Below are positions 27,910-36,628 of a stretch of DNA of 60,114 bases, piece by piece. The notes under the pieces were generated by a model. That model did no database searches, was not told the origin of the DNA, and worked only from the letters and a program-made list of their open reading frames with translations. Each line of letters opens with the position of its first letter. The first letter of the stretch is position 1. The position numbers and the translations under genes are program-made. The stretch is from Fischerella muscicola PCC 7414 (GTDB lineage: Bacteria; Cyanobacteriota; Cyanobacteriia; Cyanobacteriales; Nostocaceae), in the NCBI RefSeq assembly GCF_000317205.1, contig NZ_AJLK01000130.1, positions 1 through 60,114 on the forward strand, read 5' to 3'.

Positions 27910-30180
27910 TCAGGCAGGATTGATATAGTTGTCTTCACCTTCAGACTCACTCACTGAAGCTTGTACATAGGTTAGTTCTGGTTCCAACTTTTGTTCTTGG
28001 ACATTAGTCTCACACCCATTTACCAACTCTGACAAAGTTTGCCTTTGTCCGTTGTGGTGCTTGGGAACAAATCTATCTAATTCTGATGGTGACGATAGCA
28101 AAGATTTTACTGACAGATTTACAGCGTAAGATGATTTTGGCGATCGCATTGCAAAACCTCTGGGTGTAACATAGCGTTCATAGGGAACCGTATCTTCCCC
28201 AAAAGTTTGTATATATTCTGGGCTATCGATCATTTCATCAATCAGTGCGTAAAAGCCTTGATTTGCAGAGATGTCGTAGTAATGATTCATTTCTTGTCGC
28301 CCGTAGGTAGGACGGCCTAACAAGCGCCGATGGATGTATTCAATCGCCTTAGTTACGTACAGCGGTTCCCAAAACATTCTGCGGAATAATTTAGATTTGG
28401 CTAATTGGCGAATAAACTCCCGCATTGTAATTGCACCACTTAGGAGTGCTGATTCTGCAACTGTTATACGCTGACCTTCAAAAACATCGCGTCCAAATAC
28501 CTGTCGATAAGCCACCTGAATTACTGTGGATGGGGAATTATTCGCGAGGCTGACGTTGGGTGGTGCTTGTTTTCCATTTACTAGAGATTTTGTGTGTAAC
28601 TTCTCTGGATGATCTAGCTTGATTACCCTTCCCAAAGTTCCTGGGACTTGTCCCAAGCCATCAGAACTAATCAGAATGCGGCGGTTATCTTTACTAAAGG
28701 GTGCAGGACTGTGGAGAGTTGTTGCGGGTAAAGCATCTACAGGAAAAATTGCACCAAATTGAATTTCGAGAGGATCGTTACCAGAACCGTAAGGATGCTG
28801 ATTGGGTAGGGGTTTGGTGTATTTGCCAAACAGGGTCACAAATTGGGGTACTTTGTGAACAGCAGCACTGTACTTAAACAAATCTATTTGTGGCCCCCAA
28901 TTACGGCACTCCTGAGCTTCTTGTCCCAAGCCACGCAGATATGGTACTGTTTCCTCGCCAAAGTAGTCAGCGTATTCTTGGGAATCTACTAAAGTGTCAA
29001 CCAGTTTAGGTAAACCACCTTTGGTAACTACAGCAAAGTAGTCTTGAAATTCTTCGAGAGAACTCAATCCCCGTCCCAAAAAGTGACGCATTGCTAATTC
29101 AATCACGCGACTGATAGTATACGGTTCCCAGAAAAGTCTGCGGTAGAGGCGAGATTTGCCCAAACGACGAACAAATTCCTTCATGGAAATTTGTCCACCC
29201 TTAACTTGGGACTCCAATTCATCTACAGCAAAACCATAGATAGCGGTCACATCGCGCTCAAAAACTTGCCTATAGGCAGTTTTTATTACTGCTTGCTTTT
29301 CTGTCTCTGGTAAGACAGATTTCATCACATATTTGAGTCGCGCTTGGGAGGCGATCGCATAACTTTGAGGCAATACTAAACCCTGCTGTTCGTTGGAGAC
29401 CCCAATTCTAAGTTGAACTGGAGGTTTTTCCACAAGGTATTCCGATATTAATACTTGAAAATTATGTTTGATAATTTCCTGCGCCTCAGCATCATTTGCA
29501 AAGTAATTCAGGGATTGACGTTGCATTTCCTTAAGAGCAACAACAGTAGCATCTGTTACATCTTCTGGGATAACACCGCGTAACCCTCTGGCATTCGCTG
29601 ACAAAATACTAGTATCACCAGCAACAATGGCATAAGTTATATAACGTAAAAACCACGCTAAGTCTCGCATAGACCGTTTCATTCTCGTTGGCCCGTAGCG
29701 AGAAATATTGATAAAACGAAAACCCTCCGGGAGTGGATCTCTGTCAGTAAAGAGGGTACGTGCTTGTTCCCACCAACCCCTTAAAGGATTGAAAAATCTT
29801 GGTGTTGGTATTAAATTTACCCGTTCCTTATCCCTAACATAACCATTTCTTCGTGCTGCACTCAGGTAATCCTCACCTACATAATAACCAGAACCTGGCA
29901 ATCCTAAAGGATCTTGGGGTTTTTCCAAGTAATCCATGGGAAAACCGCCAACAAAAATCCGATTTGCCCCCACAGATACGATTTCGTCTGCATTATTAGT
30001 TAGCGTTTCTACAATTTCTAAACGCTTATTACCAGAACTAAAAAATGAATTGAGTTCTTGAAGTTCAGTACGCTTTAAACAGCGGTCTTGTTGTTCTGCT
30101 TGTGAAATAACTCCAAGAGGTACAGTTTGGTATAGTTGTGGATGAGCAACTGAAATACTACTACTTGCTTTAGCACTCAT
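27910..30180 (-). CDS. apcE2: Far-red phycobilisome core-membrane linker ApcE2
   Basis: ApcE2 is the terminal emitter and core scaffold of far-red phycobilisomes. The 756-residue protein has an N-terminal phycobiliprotein-like domain (about 20-235) with a loop insertion, then two linker repeats (about 285-430 and 560-700; each has AYRQVFxRDV and RRLFWEP). Two repeats fit a two-cylinder core. At the chromophore position, canonical ApcE has Cys; here the sequence is GVIPEDVTDA with Val (residue 208), the VIPEDV motif reported for non-covalent bilin binding. The upstream gap holds a 14-bp tandem repeat. Confidence 0.95.
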   Translation of the reverse strand: MSAKASSSISVAHPQLYQTVPLGVISQAEQQDRCLKRTELQELNSFFSSGNKRLEIVETLTNNADEIVSVGANRIFVGGFPMDYLEKPQDPLGLPGSGYYVGEDYLSAARRNGYVRDKERVNLIPTPRFFNPLRGWWEQARTLFTDRDPLPEGFRFINISRYGPTRMKRSMRDLAWFLRYITYAIVAGDTSILSANARGLRGVIPEDVTDATVVALKEMQRQSLNYFANDAEAQEIIKHNFQVLISEYLVEKPPVQLRIGVSNEQQGLVLPQSYAIASQARLKYVMKSVLPETEKQAVIKTAYRQVFERDVTAIYGFAVDELESQVKGGQISMKEFVRRLGKSRLYRRLFWEPYTISRVIELAMRHFLGRGLSSLEEFQDYFAVVTKGGLPKLVDTLVDSQEYADYFGEETVPYLRGLGQEAQECRNWGPQIDLFKYSAAVHKVPQFVTLFGKYTKPLPNQHPYGSGNDPLEIQFGAIFPVDALPATTLHSPAPFSKDNRRILISSDGLGQVPGTLGRVIKLDHPEKLHTKSLVNGKQAPPNVSLANNSPSTVIQVAYRQVFGRDVFEGQRITVAESALLSGAITMREFIRQLAKSKLFRRMFWEPLYVTKAIEYIHRRLLGRPTYGRQEMNHYYDISANQGFYALIDEMIDSPEYIQTFGEDTVPYERYVTPRGFAMRSPKSSYAVNLSVKSLLSSPSELDRFVPKHHNGQRQTLSELVNGCETNVQEQKLEPELTYVQASVSESEGEDNYINPA

Positions 30181-30190
30181 TTAACTTTTT

Positions 30191-30260
30191 CCTTTGTCAT
30201 TTGTCCTTTGTCATTTGTCCTTTGTCATTTGTCCTTTGTCATTTGTCCTTTGTCATTCGT
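30191..30260. repeat. 14-bp tandem repeat upstream of apcE2
   Basis: Five consecutive units of CCTTTGTCATTTGT (last one CCTTTGTCATTCGT) begin 10 nt upstream of the apcE2 start on the minus strand, so they lie in its leader. Confidence 0.85.
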
Positions 30261-30323
30261 CCTTTATTATTTTTTTGTTGTCAGTTTTACCAACTAGACC
30301 AATGACCAATGACTAATGACCAA

Positions 30324-30803
30324 TTAAGGCATCAAACTTTGAATTAAATAATCAAAATAAGGTGCTACTTCAGTGGCATCTTCTAAAGTAAATAAGTCTA
30401 AAGATACTTCTTTGAGGCAACGTATTGCTTCCACTAAATTAGGTAAGGGAATTTCTAGAGATTCGTACATTTCTTTCACTCCAATAGTGCCAATTGCTGC
30501 TAAAGGCTCTACATCTCCCACTACTACAGCATAAGTAATCAAACGAATATACCAACTTTGATCGCGCAAGCACGAATTTCGATACATTCTATTACCGCTA
30601 TTACTAGGTGTATTTGGACAGCGTTCCCAAAATTTGAGACTTGCTTTTTCTACAATTTCTTTTTCATTTTCCGTCAGAGTCACAGCAAGATTCAGCCGAG
30701 AAACTCCGCCCTCGTAAAATTGTTGAATTGCGCTTAACTCACCAGCGTTGAGATACCGAGCTTCACGATCAGCATTCAAAATTGATTTTATAATAATGCT
30801 CAT
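30324..30803 (-). CDS. Allophycocyanin alpha-like subunit, ApcD-type paralogue
   Basis: This 159-residue phycobiliprotein alpha subunit carries the bilin Cys in RNSCLRDQSWYIRLITYAVVVGD and the shared CPNTPSNSGN stretch. It belongs to the far-red ApcD group (D2/D3/D5), not to the standard ApcA or ApcD. It lies between apcB2 and apcE2 in the operon, spaced by 158 and 143 nt. It would assemble with ApcB2 into red-shifted allophycocyanin. Its exact number needs a phylogeny. Confidence 0.87.
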   Translation of the reverse strand: MSIIIKSILNADREARYLNAGELSAIQQFYEGGVSRLNLAVTLTENEKEIVEKASLKFWERCPNTPSNSGNRMYRNSCLRDQSWYIRLITYAVVVGDVEPLAAIGTIGVKEMYESLEIPLPNLVEAIRCLKEVSLDLFTLEDATEVAPYFDYLIQSLMP

Positions 30804-30961
30804 TGGTAATAGGGAATTGTTAATTGTTAATTGGTAATAGAAAAGTATGGATTGGGAACAGTTTTCAGTTATCAGTTACCAGTTATCAGTTATCAATTAT
30901 TAATAAAGAGATAAACATACTGATAACTGTTTACTGTTGACTGTCCCCTATTGTTTGGTCT

Positions 30962-31447
30962 TCAGCTCAAACCAGAGACGATATAGTCGAAATAGACACC
31001 CATTTCTTTACCGGCTTCAGTACCTATCATGCTATTAGTTACTTCCTTCATTGCTTGCACTGCTCGTATAGTTGCACCAATAGGAACGCCCAAAGAGTTA
31101 TAAGTTTCCCTCAAACCATTCAGAATGCGCTCGTCTAAAATTGAGGGATCACCAGCCAACATGGCGTAGGTAGCATAGCGTAAAAAGTAATCTAAGTCTC
31201 GAACACAAGCAGCATAACGACGACAGGTATACATATTGCCGCCAGGAGCGGTGATATCTGTATAAAGCAGAGATTTTGCTACTGTTTGAGTAACGATAGT
31301 TTTGGCATTAGCACTAATCGTAGTAGCAGCACGCGCTCGCATATCACCAGTATGGTAGTAGTGTTGTAGCTTCTCTAAAGAATTGTTATCCAGGTATTTG
31401 CCTTGAACGTCCGAGGAATTAATCAAAGAAGTAATTGCGTCTTGCAT
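30962..31447 (-). CDS. apcB2: Allophycocyanin beta subunit ApcB2 (far-red form)
   Basis: This 161-residue protein is a normal-length beta allophycocyanin. It carries the conserved [20 protein letters not shown] with the bilin Cys and the usual methylated Asn in PGGN, and [20 protein letters not shown] at the N-terminus. As the only beta subunit in the cluster it must partner the three ApcD-type alpha subunits. It lies between two of them in the operon. Confidence 0.93.
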   Translation of the reverse strand: MQDAITSLINSSDVQGKYLDNNSLEKLQHYYHTGDMRARAATTISANAKTIVTQTVAKSLLYTDITAPGGNMYTCRRYAACVRDLDYFLRYATYAMLAGDPSILDERILNGLRETYNSLGVPIGATIRAVQAMKEVTNSMIGTEAGKEMGVYFDYIVSGLS

Positions 31448-31562
31448 AATTCTGTATCCTTAATTTGAGTATTCGAGTAATAGATATTTAAGAAAAGACG
31501 AAAAATGAAGTATAAATTTATTTTTTATTTTTCATACTTCATTATTCATCTGTTACTCCTTC

Positions 31563-32039
31563 CTATGACAACGCTCTAATGATGTAGTCAAAATATGGGC
31601 CTACCTCAACAGCATCTTCCTCACTCATCATGGATACAGCTTCTTCTTTAATGCAGCGCATTGCTTCCACTATATTTCTGAGTGGAATCTCTAAATTGTT
31701 GTACATTTCTTTAATGCCAACAGTGCCTATTTCTTCCAAGGGTTTCTCACTGCCCGCCAAGACTGAGTAAGTAACTAAACGAACATACCAACCTTGATCG
31801 CGCTGACAGGAAGCTGTTTTTCGCTCGTTGCCACTATTACTAGGAGTGTTAGGACAGCGTTCCCAGAATTTTTGGCTACCGCGTTGCACAATTAGTTGTT
31901 CATTTTCTGACAAAATTTTTGCAATCCGAATTCGTTGATCTCCTGTTTTCAAAAAGTCTTGAAAAATCCTTAGCTCTTTAGGAGCAGGATAGCGAGATTC
32001 ACTATCAGCATTCAGAATTAATTCGGTAACGACGCTCAT
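31563..32039 (-). CDS. Allophycocyanin alpha-like subunit, ApcD-type paralogue
   Basis: This 158-residue protein has CPNTPSNSGN and the bilin Cys in RKTASCQRDQGWYVRLVTYSVLAGS. It is closely similar to the paralogue at 27197, sharing the KTASCQRDQGWY stretch, which indicates relatively recent duplication. It lies upstream of apcB2 and downstream of psbA3. As with the other two, its number (D2, D3 or D5) is not assigned. Confidence 0.87.
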   Translation of the reverse strand: MSVVTELILNADSESRYPAPKELRIFQDFLKTGDQRIRIAKILSENEQLIVQRGSQKFWERCPNTPSNSGNERKTASCQRDQGWYVRLVTYSVLAGSEKPLEEIGTVGIKEMYNNLEIPLRNIVEAMRCIKEEAVSMMSEEDAVEVGPYFDYIIRALS

Positions 32040-32287
32040 TACATTACTCCTGATTTTTTAGTTAGTAGGGGCGTTTGCGTAGCGTCTCCCTTCAGGGAGA
32101 TAGCATTTGTATGAGTATCTTGAATTCAAAAGTAAATATTTTCGTACAAATGCACGCGGTCTACAGTGGTTAGTAGTTAGTAGGTTATAAACAACAAGCA
32201 ACCAACAACCAGCAACAAACAACCAACAAATCGATTAGGAAATGGTTCAGTTGTCAGGGAGGAATCAAGCTGACAACTGAAAACCAA
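32040..32287. other. Gap between psbA3 and apcD-type gene; repeats only
   Basis: Holds a small palindrome-containing repeat (TTTGCGTAGCGTCTCCC near 32070) and CAACCAACAA heptamer repeats. No gene. Confidence 0.4.
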
Positions 32288-33373
32288 CTAGGCAGTGATG
32301 GAAGGCGCTGTGATTGCTACAGGAACAGCTTCACCACAGGCAAGATCCAGTGGGAAATTATGAGCATTCCGTTCGTGCATCACTTCAAAGCCTAAATTTG
32401 CTCGGTTCAACACATCAGCCCAACTGGGGAGTACACGTCCTTGGGAATCAAGAATGGAATTATTAAAGTTAAAGCCATTCAGGTTAAACGCCATTGTGCT
32501 GATGCCTATAGCAGTACCCCATATACAAATCACCGGCCAAGCTGCAAGGAAAAAGTGCAAGGAACGGCTATTGTTAAAGCTGGCGTACTGGAAAATTAGG
32601 CGACCAAAGTAACCATGGGCTGCAACAATGTTATAGGTCTCTTGTTCTTGACCAAATTTGTAACCGTAGTTCTGCGATTCTAATTCTGTCGTTTCACGAA
32701 TGAGACTTGATGTCACCAGTGAACCGTGCATTGCACAGAACAACGAACCTCCCAAGACTCCAGCGACTCCAATCATGTGTAAGGGATGCATGAGAATGTT
32801 ATGTTCGGCTTGGAACACAAACATAAAATTGAAAGTGCCGCTAATACCCATAGGCAGCCCATCAGAGAAGCTACCTTGTCCAATTGGGTAAATCAAGAAT
32901 ACTGAAGTTGTCGCAGCAAGAGGGGCGCTGTAGGCAACTGCAATCCAAGGACGCATACCTAGACGGTATGATAATTCCCATTCACGCCCCATGTAGCAAG
33001 CAAGGGCTGGAATGTAATGGAAACCAATCATCTGGTATGGCCCGCCGTTGTAGAGCCATTCTTCCATAGAAGCTGCTTCCCAAATGGGGTAAAAGTGCAA
33101 TCCAATCGCGTTGGACATGGGAACTACGGCGGCGGTAATGATATTGTTGCCGTAGAGCAGTGAACCGGATACTGGTTCGCGGATGCCGTCAATATCCACT
33201 GGGGGAGCGGCAATAAAGGCGATCGTAAAGACGCAGATAGAAACTCCTAACAGAGGAATCATCAAGACGCCGAACCAGCCAATATATAGGCGATTTTCGG
33301 TACTAGTGACCCAGTTACAGAACCTATCCCAGGTTGGGAAACGGCTCGTTGGTCGTGTGGAAATAGTAGTCAT
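32288..33373 (-). CDS. psbA3: Photosystem II D1 protein PsbA3 (far-red form)
   Basis: This D1 paralogue keeps all water-oxidation ligands: Asp of GSFSDGLP, Glu and His of VFQAEHNIL, His-Glu of [16 protein letters not shown], and the cleavage site after DLA. TyrZ lies in FLIYPIGQG. Far-red-type changes are visible relative to standard D1, for example Thr at D1 position 155 (LAATTSVFL) and Tyr after His118 ([10 protein letters not shown]), positions I recall from far-red PSII structures. Start at 33373 (MTTISTRP); a four-residue longer frame is possible. It follows chlF after only 30 nt, so they are co-transcribed. Confidence 0.94.
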   Translation of the reverse strand: MTTISTRPTSRFPTWDRFCNWVTSTENRLYIGWFGVLMIPLLGVSICVFTIAFIAAPPVDIDGIREPVSGSLLYGNNIITAAVVPMSNAIGLHFYPIWEAASMEEWLYNGGPYQMIGFHYIPALACYMGREWELSYRLGMRPWIAVAYSAPLAATTSVFLIYPIGQGSFSDGLPMGISGTFNFMFVFQAEHNILMHPLHMIGVAGVLGGSLFCAMHGSLVTSSLIRETTELESQNYGYKFGQEQETYNIVAAHGYFGRLIFQYASFNNSRSLHFFLAAWPVICIWGTAIGISTMAFNLNGFNFNNSILDSQGRVLPSWADVLNRANLGFEVMHERNAHNFPLDLACGEAVPVAITAPSITA

Positions 33374-33403
33374 AAAAAATTCCAAATTGAAAATTCAAGA
33401 TGC

Positions 33404-34534
33404 CTATTTCCAAGGCACTACTTCACCTGCTGTTAAGTTTTCAGGGAAGTCATAAATATGGCGTTCATCTAAAATTTTTATTCCTAAAGAAGCCCAATCA
33501 ATTGTGTCTGCCCAAGTGTGAATAATCTGCCCTTGGCTTTTGATCTCAGGCTGATGAAATTGCAAGTAGTCAAAGTCAAAGGCAGCGATGTCCACACCCA
33601 AAGCCGCAGACCAAATTCCTGCTACTGGTAAAGCTGCCAAAAAGAAGTGCAATTTGCGGGAGTTAGGAAAACTAACACGATGCCATATCAAGTGCCATAG
33701 GTAAATTTGGGCAAACCTAAAATTATAGGTAGGGTGTTTTTGACCAAGTTTGTACCCTTTGTTAATTGATTCAGACTCGCTGTGATTATGACTGCGAATT
33801 AAGGTAGACGTGACTAAGGAACCGTGCATTGCAGCCGCAAAAGCACCACCTAAAACCCCAATCACTCCTAACTGATGCAAAGGATTCATCAAGATATTGT
33901 GGTCTGCTTGAAACTGCAACATGAAGTGAAATGTGCCAGATATTCCTAAAGGCATTCCCGCAGATAAGCTACCTTGTCCCACTGGATAGATTAGCAACAC
34001 TGAAACTGATGCGGCGACGGGAGCAGTAAATGCTAGAGAAATCCAGGGACGCATTCCCAAGCGGTAACTTAGTTCCCATTCCCGATCTTGATAAGCAATG
34101 ATGCCAATCAAAAAATGCAGCACAATCATTTGATATGGCCCACCATTGTAAAGCCACTCATCAATGGAAGTTGCTTCCCAAATTGGATAAAAATGCAGAC
34201 CAATTGCAGCCGATGTTGGCACAACAGCAGCAGTAATAATGTTATTTCCAGAAAGTATTGAACCGGAAATGGGCGCACCTATTCCATCCATGTCTACAGG
34301 AGGGGCAGCGATGATGGCGATGATAAAAACAGTTGTTGCTGTTAAGATGCAAGGAATCATCAACACACCAAACCAGCCGACATATAGTCTGTTTTCTGTG
34401 CTGGTAACCCATGAACAAAATTTTTCCCAATGATTAACTTTTTTGCGTCTTTCTGAGAGTTTGTTTGCTGTTGGCTCAGAAGTGTAATTGCTACTATCTG
34501 AGGTTGCAATTACATGGTCTGACTCTAGCTTCAT
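33404..34534 (-). CDS. chlF: Chlorophyll f synthase ChlF (PsbA4, super-rogue D1)
   Basis: ChlF is the D1 relative that makes chlorophyll f. The 376-residue protein keeps the five-helix D1 fold and TyrZ (LLIYPVGQG) but has lost Mn-cluster ligands: GSLSAGMP has Ala where D1 has Asp170, FQADHNIL has Asp at Glu189, and the C-terminus is [15 protein letters not shown]. The diagnostic QD pair is present in [10 protein letters not shown], reported as needed for ChlF activity. I start at 34534 ([12 protein letters not shown]); the longer frame to 34588 has no support. It leads the minus arm of the cluster, so its promoter lies in 34535-35464. Confidence 0.95.
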   Translation of the reverse strand: MKLESDHVIATSDSSNYTSEPTANKLSERRKKVNHWEKFCSWVTSTENRLYVGWFGVLMIPCILTATTVFIIAIIAAPPVDMDGIGAPISGSILSGNNIITAAVVPTSAAIGLHFYPIWEATSIDEWLYNGGPYQMIVLHFLIGIIAYQDREWELSYRLGMRPWISLAFTAPVAASVSVLLIYPVGQGSLSAGMPLGISGTFHFMLQFQADHNILMNPLHQLGVIGVLGGAFAAAMHGSLVTSTLIRSHNHSESESINKGYKLGQKHPTYNFRFAQIYLWHLIWHRVSFPNSRKLHFFLAALPVAGIWSAALGVDIAAFDFDYLQFHQPEIKSQGQIIHTWADTIDWASLGIKILDERHIYDFPENLTAGEVVPWK

Positions 34535-35464
34535 ACTCAATACATCCTCATTGAATGGGCAGGAGTTTCCATCGCAGCACACTCTCACACCAGAGGCGAT
34601 GGCAGGGCTATATATTTGCAGTCAAACCTTCATCAGCTACGACGAAAATATTATTCAAGATTGATGAAAAGCAGAATAGTGAAAAAACATGAAGAACTAA
34701 TGAAGGAATTAATTTTATTTACATAAATTTACAAAACCATAGTTGATAAGTAAATTTGAGCAGTTTTCAGATAATGGTTCGTAGTAGAGACGTAGCAATG
34801 CTACGTCTGGTCATCTGGTGGAATGACGGAAAATCTTTGATGGGGGGTGCAATCCCTGATTGACCAGCTGCATCTTTGGATAATTCGGGAATGTGTAAAA
34901 AATTACTCTAGTATTTATAAAAATAAGTAAAGAAATGAAAACTTTATTGAAGCTAAGTAATTAATTTTGTGAGAAATCTGTTAATAATGATTGTAATTGT
35001 CAACACAATAATATATTTAGTATGCCCAACTATCCTAAAATGGGAAAATGTTAGTAACATTTTTGTGAACAATCAGTTATTTTTTATTAACCAAACTTTT
35101 GATATTCTTGATTTTGATTTTTTGGCGATTATTTCTGATTAATTCAGAACTTACACATTTTTAAAAAATACTTTCATTTTGTAGGCGGAGCCTTCCTAAA
35201 GGGTGCGGGGCGATCGCATGGAAATTCTAAAACGCAGCTTGTTAAAATTCTGAAAGGTGAAAAGGCAAATATTCCCTGTTTATCTTTCTCTTGAATTCTT
35301 CCTTAGACATCACCAAAAGATGATCTAAAAAGTCAACTGATTAATCGCGAATGTCACGCTTGCTTAACCAATATGGTCAAGTGGGGAAATTTCTTCAAGC
35401 TGTCCAAGCTCAAAACCTAAGCGTGTAATTCGATATATTCCCAATCATAACAGGGTGATATTTC
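34535..35464. promoter_or_regulatory. Divergent control region between the two FaRLiP arms
   Basis: About 930 nt separate chlF (minus) from the RfpB-like gene (plus), with no credible gene. This should hold the promoters of both arms and the sites for the FaRLiP response regulator. It includes a palindrome AGACGTAGCAATGCTACGTCT-like repeat (34786-34810) and a long A/T-rich stretch (34900-35180). A run AGGGTGATATTTC directly precedes the plus-arm ATG. I could not define an operator. Confidence 0.65.
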
Positions 35465-36628
35465 ATGAGACTTTTATTAGTTGAAGATGACGAGTGTATT
35501 GCCAATACTCTAGAAAATATTCTTGGGAATCAACATTATGTTGTCGATGTTGCAAATGATGGGGAATTAGGCTGGGAGCTTGTAGAGGCTTTCAAGTATG
35601 ACTTAATTTTATTGGATGTCATGCTACCGAAGTTGGACGGTATTCAGCTTTGTCAAAGGTTACGTTCTCATAATTATCAAGCTCCCGTACTACTATTAAC
35701 AGCGCAAAATTCTAGCACTCATAAAGTAATGGGATTAGATGCTGGAGCAGATGATTATCTTGTGAAACCTTTTGACATGTCAGAATTATTAGCTCGGATT
35801 CGGGTTTTATTGCGGCGGCGAAATTCAACTCTACAAACGGTTTTGGAATGGGAAAACCTGCGTCTTGATCCTGGTAAATGTGAAGTTGTCTATAACAATC
35901 ACCTTCTCAATTTAACTCCCAAAGAATATCGTTTGCTAGAGCTTTTTCTTCGCAACGGGCATCAAGTTTTTAGCCGCAGCGACATTTTAGAACACTTGTG
36001 GGCAACAGAAGAAGCTCCCCAAGAGGATACAGTTACGGCTCATATCAAAGGTTTGCGACAAAAACTTAAACAAGCAGGAGCGGAGAATGATTTTATTGAA
36101 ACGGTGTATGGACTGGGTTATCGTCTGAAAGTATTTACATCTTCTCAAAAAATGTCACAAAAAACAAAAGAAAATCACAGATTAAATGGTGCAAAACCAA
36201 GTACAAAACAACAGATAAGAGATTTATTTTATGAGGCTCAAGATTTACATAATAATATACAACAAACCAAAGCAGCGTTAACTAAATTATGGGAGAAGTT
36301 GAAAGTTAAGAGTTGCGATCGCATCAGCATCTTAGAGCAAGCCACCGCAGCATTACTAGAGAACAACTTGGGAGACGAATTAAGACAAAAAGCACAACAA
36401 GCAGCACATAAACTAGCAGGCGCTTTGGGCATCTTTGGTTTTATCAAAGGTTCGCGTTTGGCTTTTGAAGTAGAGCAAATGTTGCGATCGCATATGAACA
36501 TTAATCACAATCAAGTGTTGCATTTGTACAACTTGGTTATAGCCTTAAAGCAAGAAATACAGCAGCCTGCGTTTGCAGAACTAGAGAAAATACTTTGCCA
36601 TGATATTTTAGATGATGCCATCGAATAA
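35465..36628 (+). CDS. rfpB: RfpB-like response regulator (REC - OmpR winged helix - HPt-like)
   Basis: This 387-residue regulator has an N-terminal receiver (Asp8/Asp9, phosphorylated Asp51, Lys101), then an OmpR-type winged-helix DNA-binding domain (about 125-225, TPKEYRLLELFLRNG and VTAHIKGLRQKL), then a helical C-terminal third with AAHKLAGALGIFGFIKGSRLA, the histidine phosphotransfer (HPt) signature (His315). As I recall, described RfpB proteins have two receivers around the DNA-binding domain, so the HPt-like end is unusual. It overlaps the start of the kinase gene by 17 nt. It most likely activates the FaRLiP genes. Confidence 0.8.
   Translation: MRLLLVEDDECIANTLENILGNQHYVVDVANDGELGWELVEAFKYDLILLDVMLPKLDGIQLCQRLRSHNYQAPVLLLTAQNSSTHKVMGLDAGADDYLVKPFDMSELLARIRVLLRRRNSTLQTVLEWENLRLDPGKCEVVYNNHLLNLTPKEYRLLELFLRNGHQVFSRSDILEHLWATEEAPQEDTVTAHIKGLRQKLKQAGAENDFIETVYGLGYRLKVFTSSQKMSQKTKENHRLNGAKPSTKQQIRDLFYEAQDLHNNIQQTKAALTKLWEKLKVKSCDRISILEQATAALLENNLGDELRQKAQQAAHKLAGALGIFGFIKGSRLAFEVEQMLRSHMNINHNQVLHLYNLVIALKQEIQQPAFAELEKILCHDILDDAIE

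Noticed and set aside
33404-34534. chlF as a normal D1 gene
   Set aside because: It lacks the Mn-cluster ligands and has the QD pair, so it is not a water-oxidising D1.
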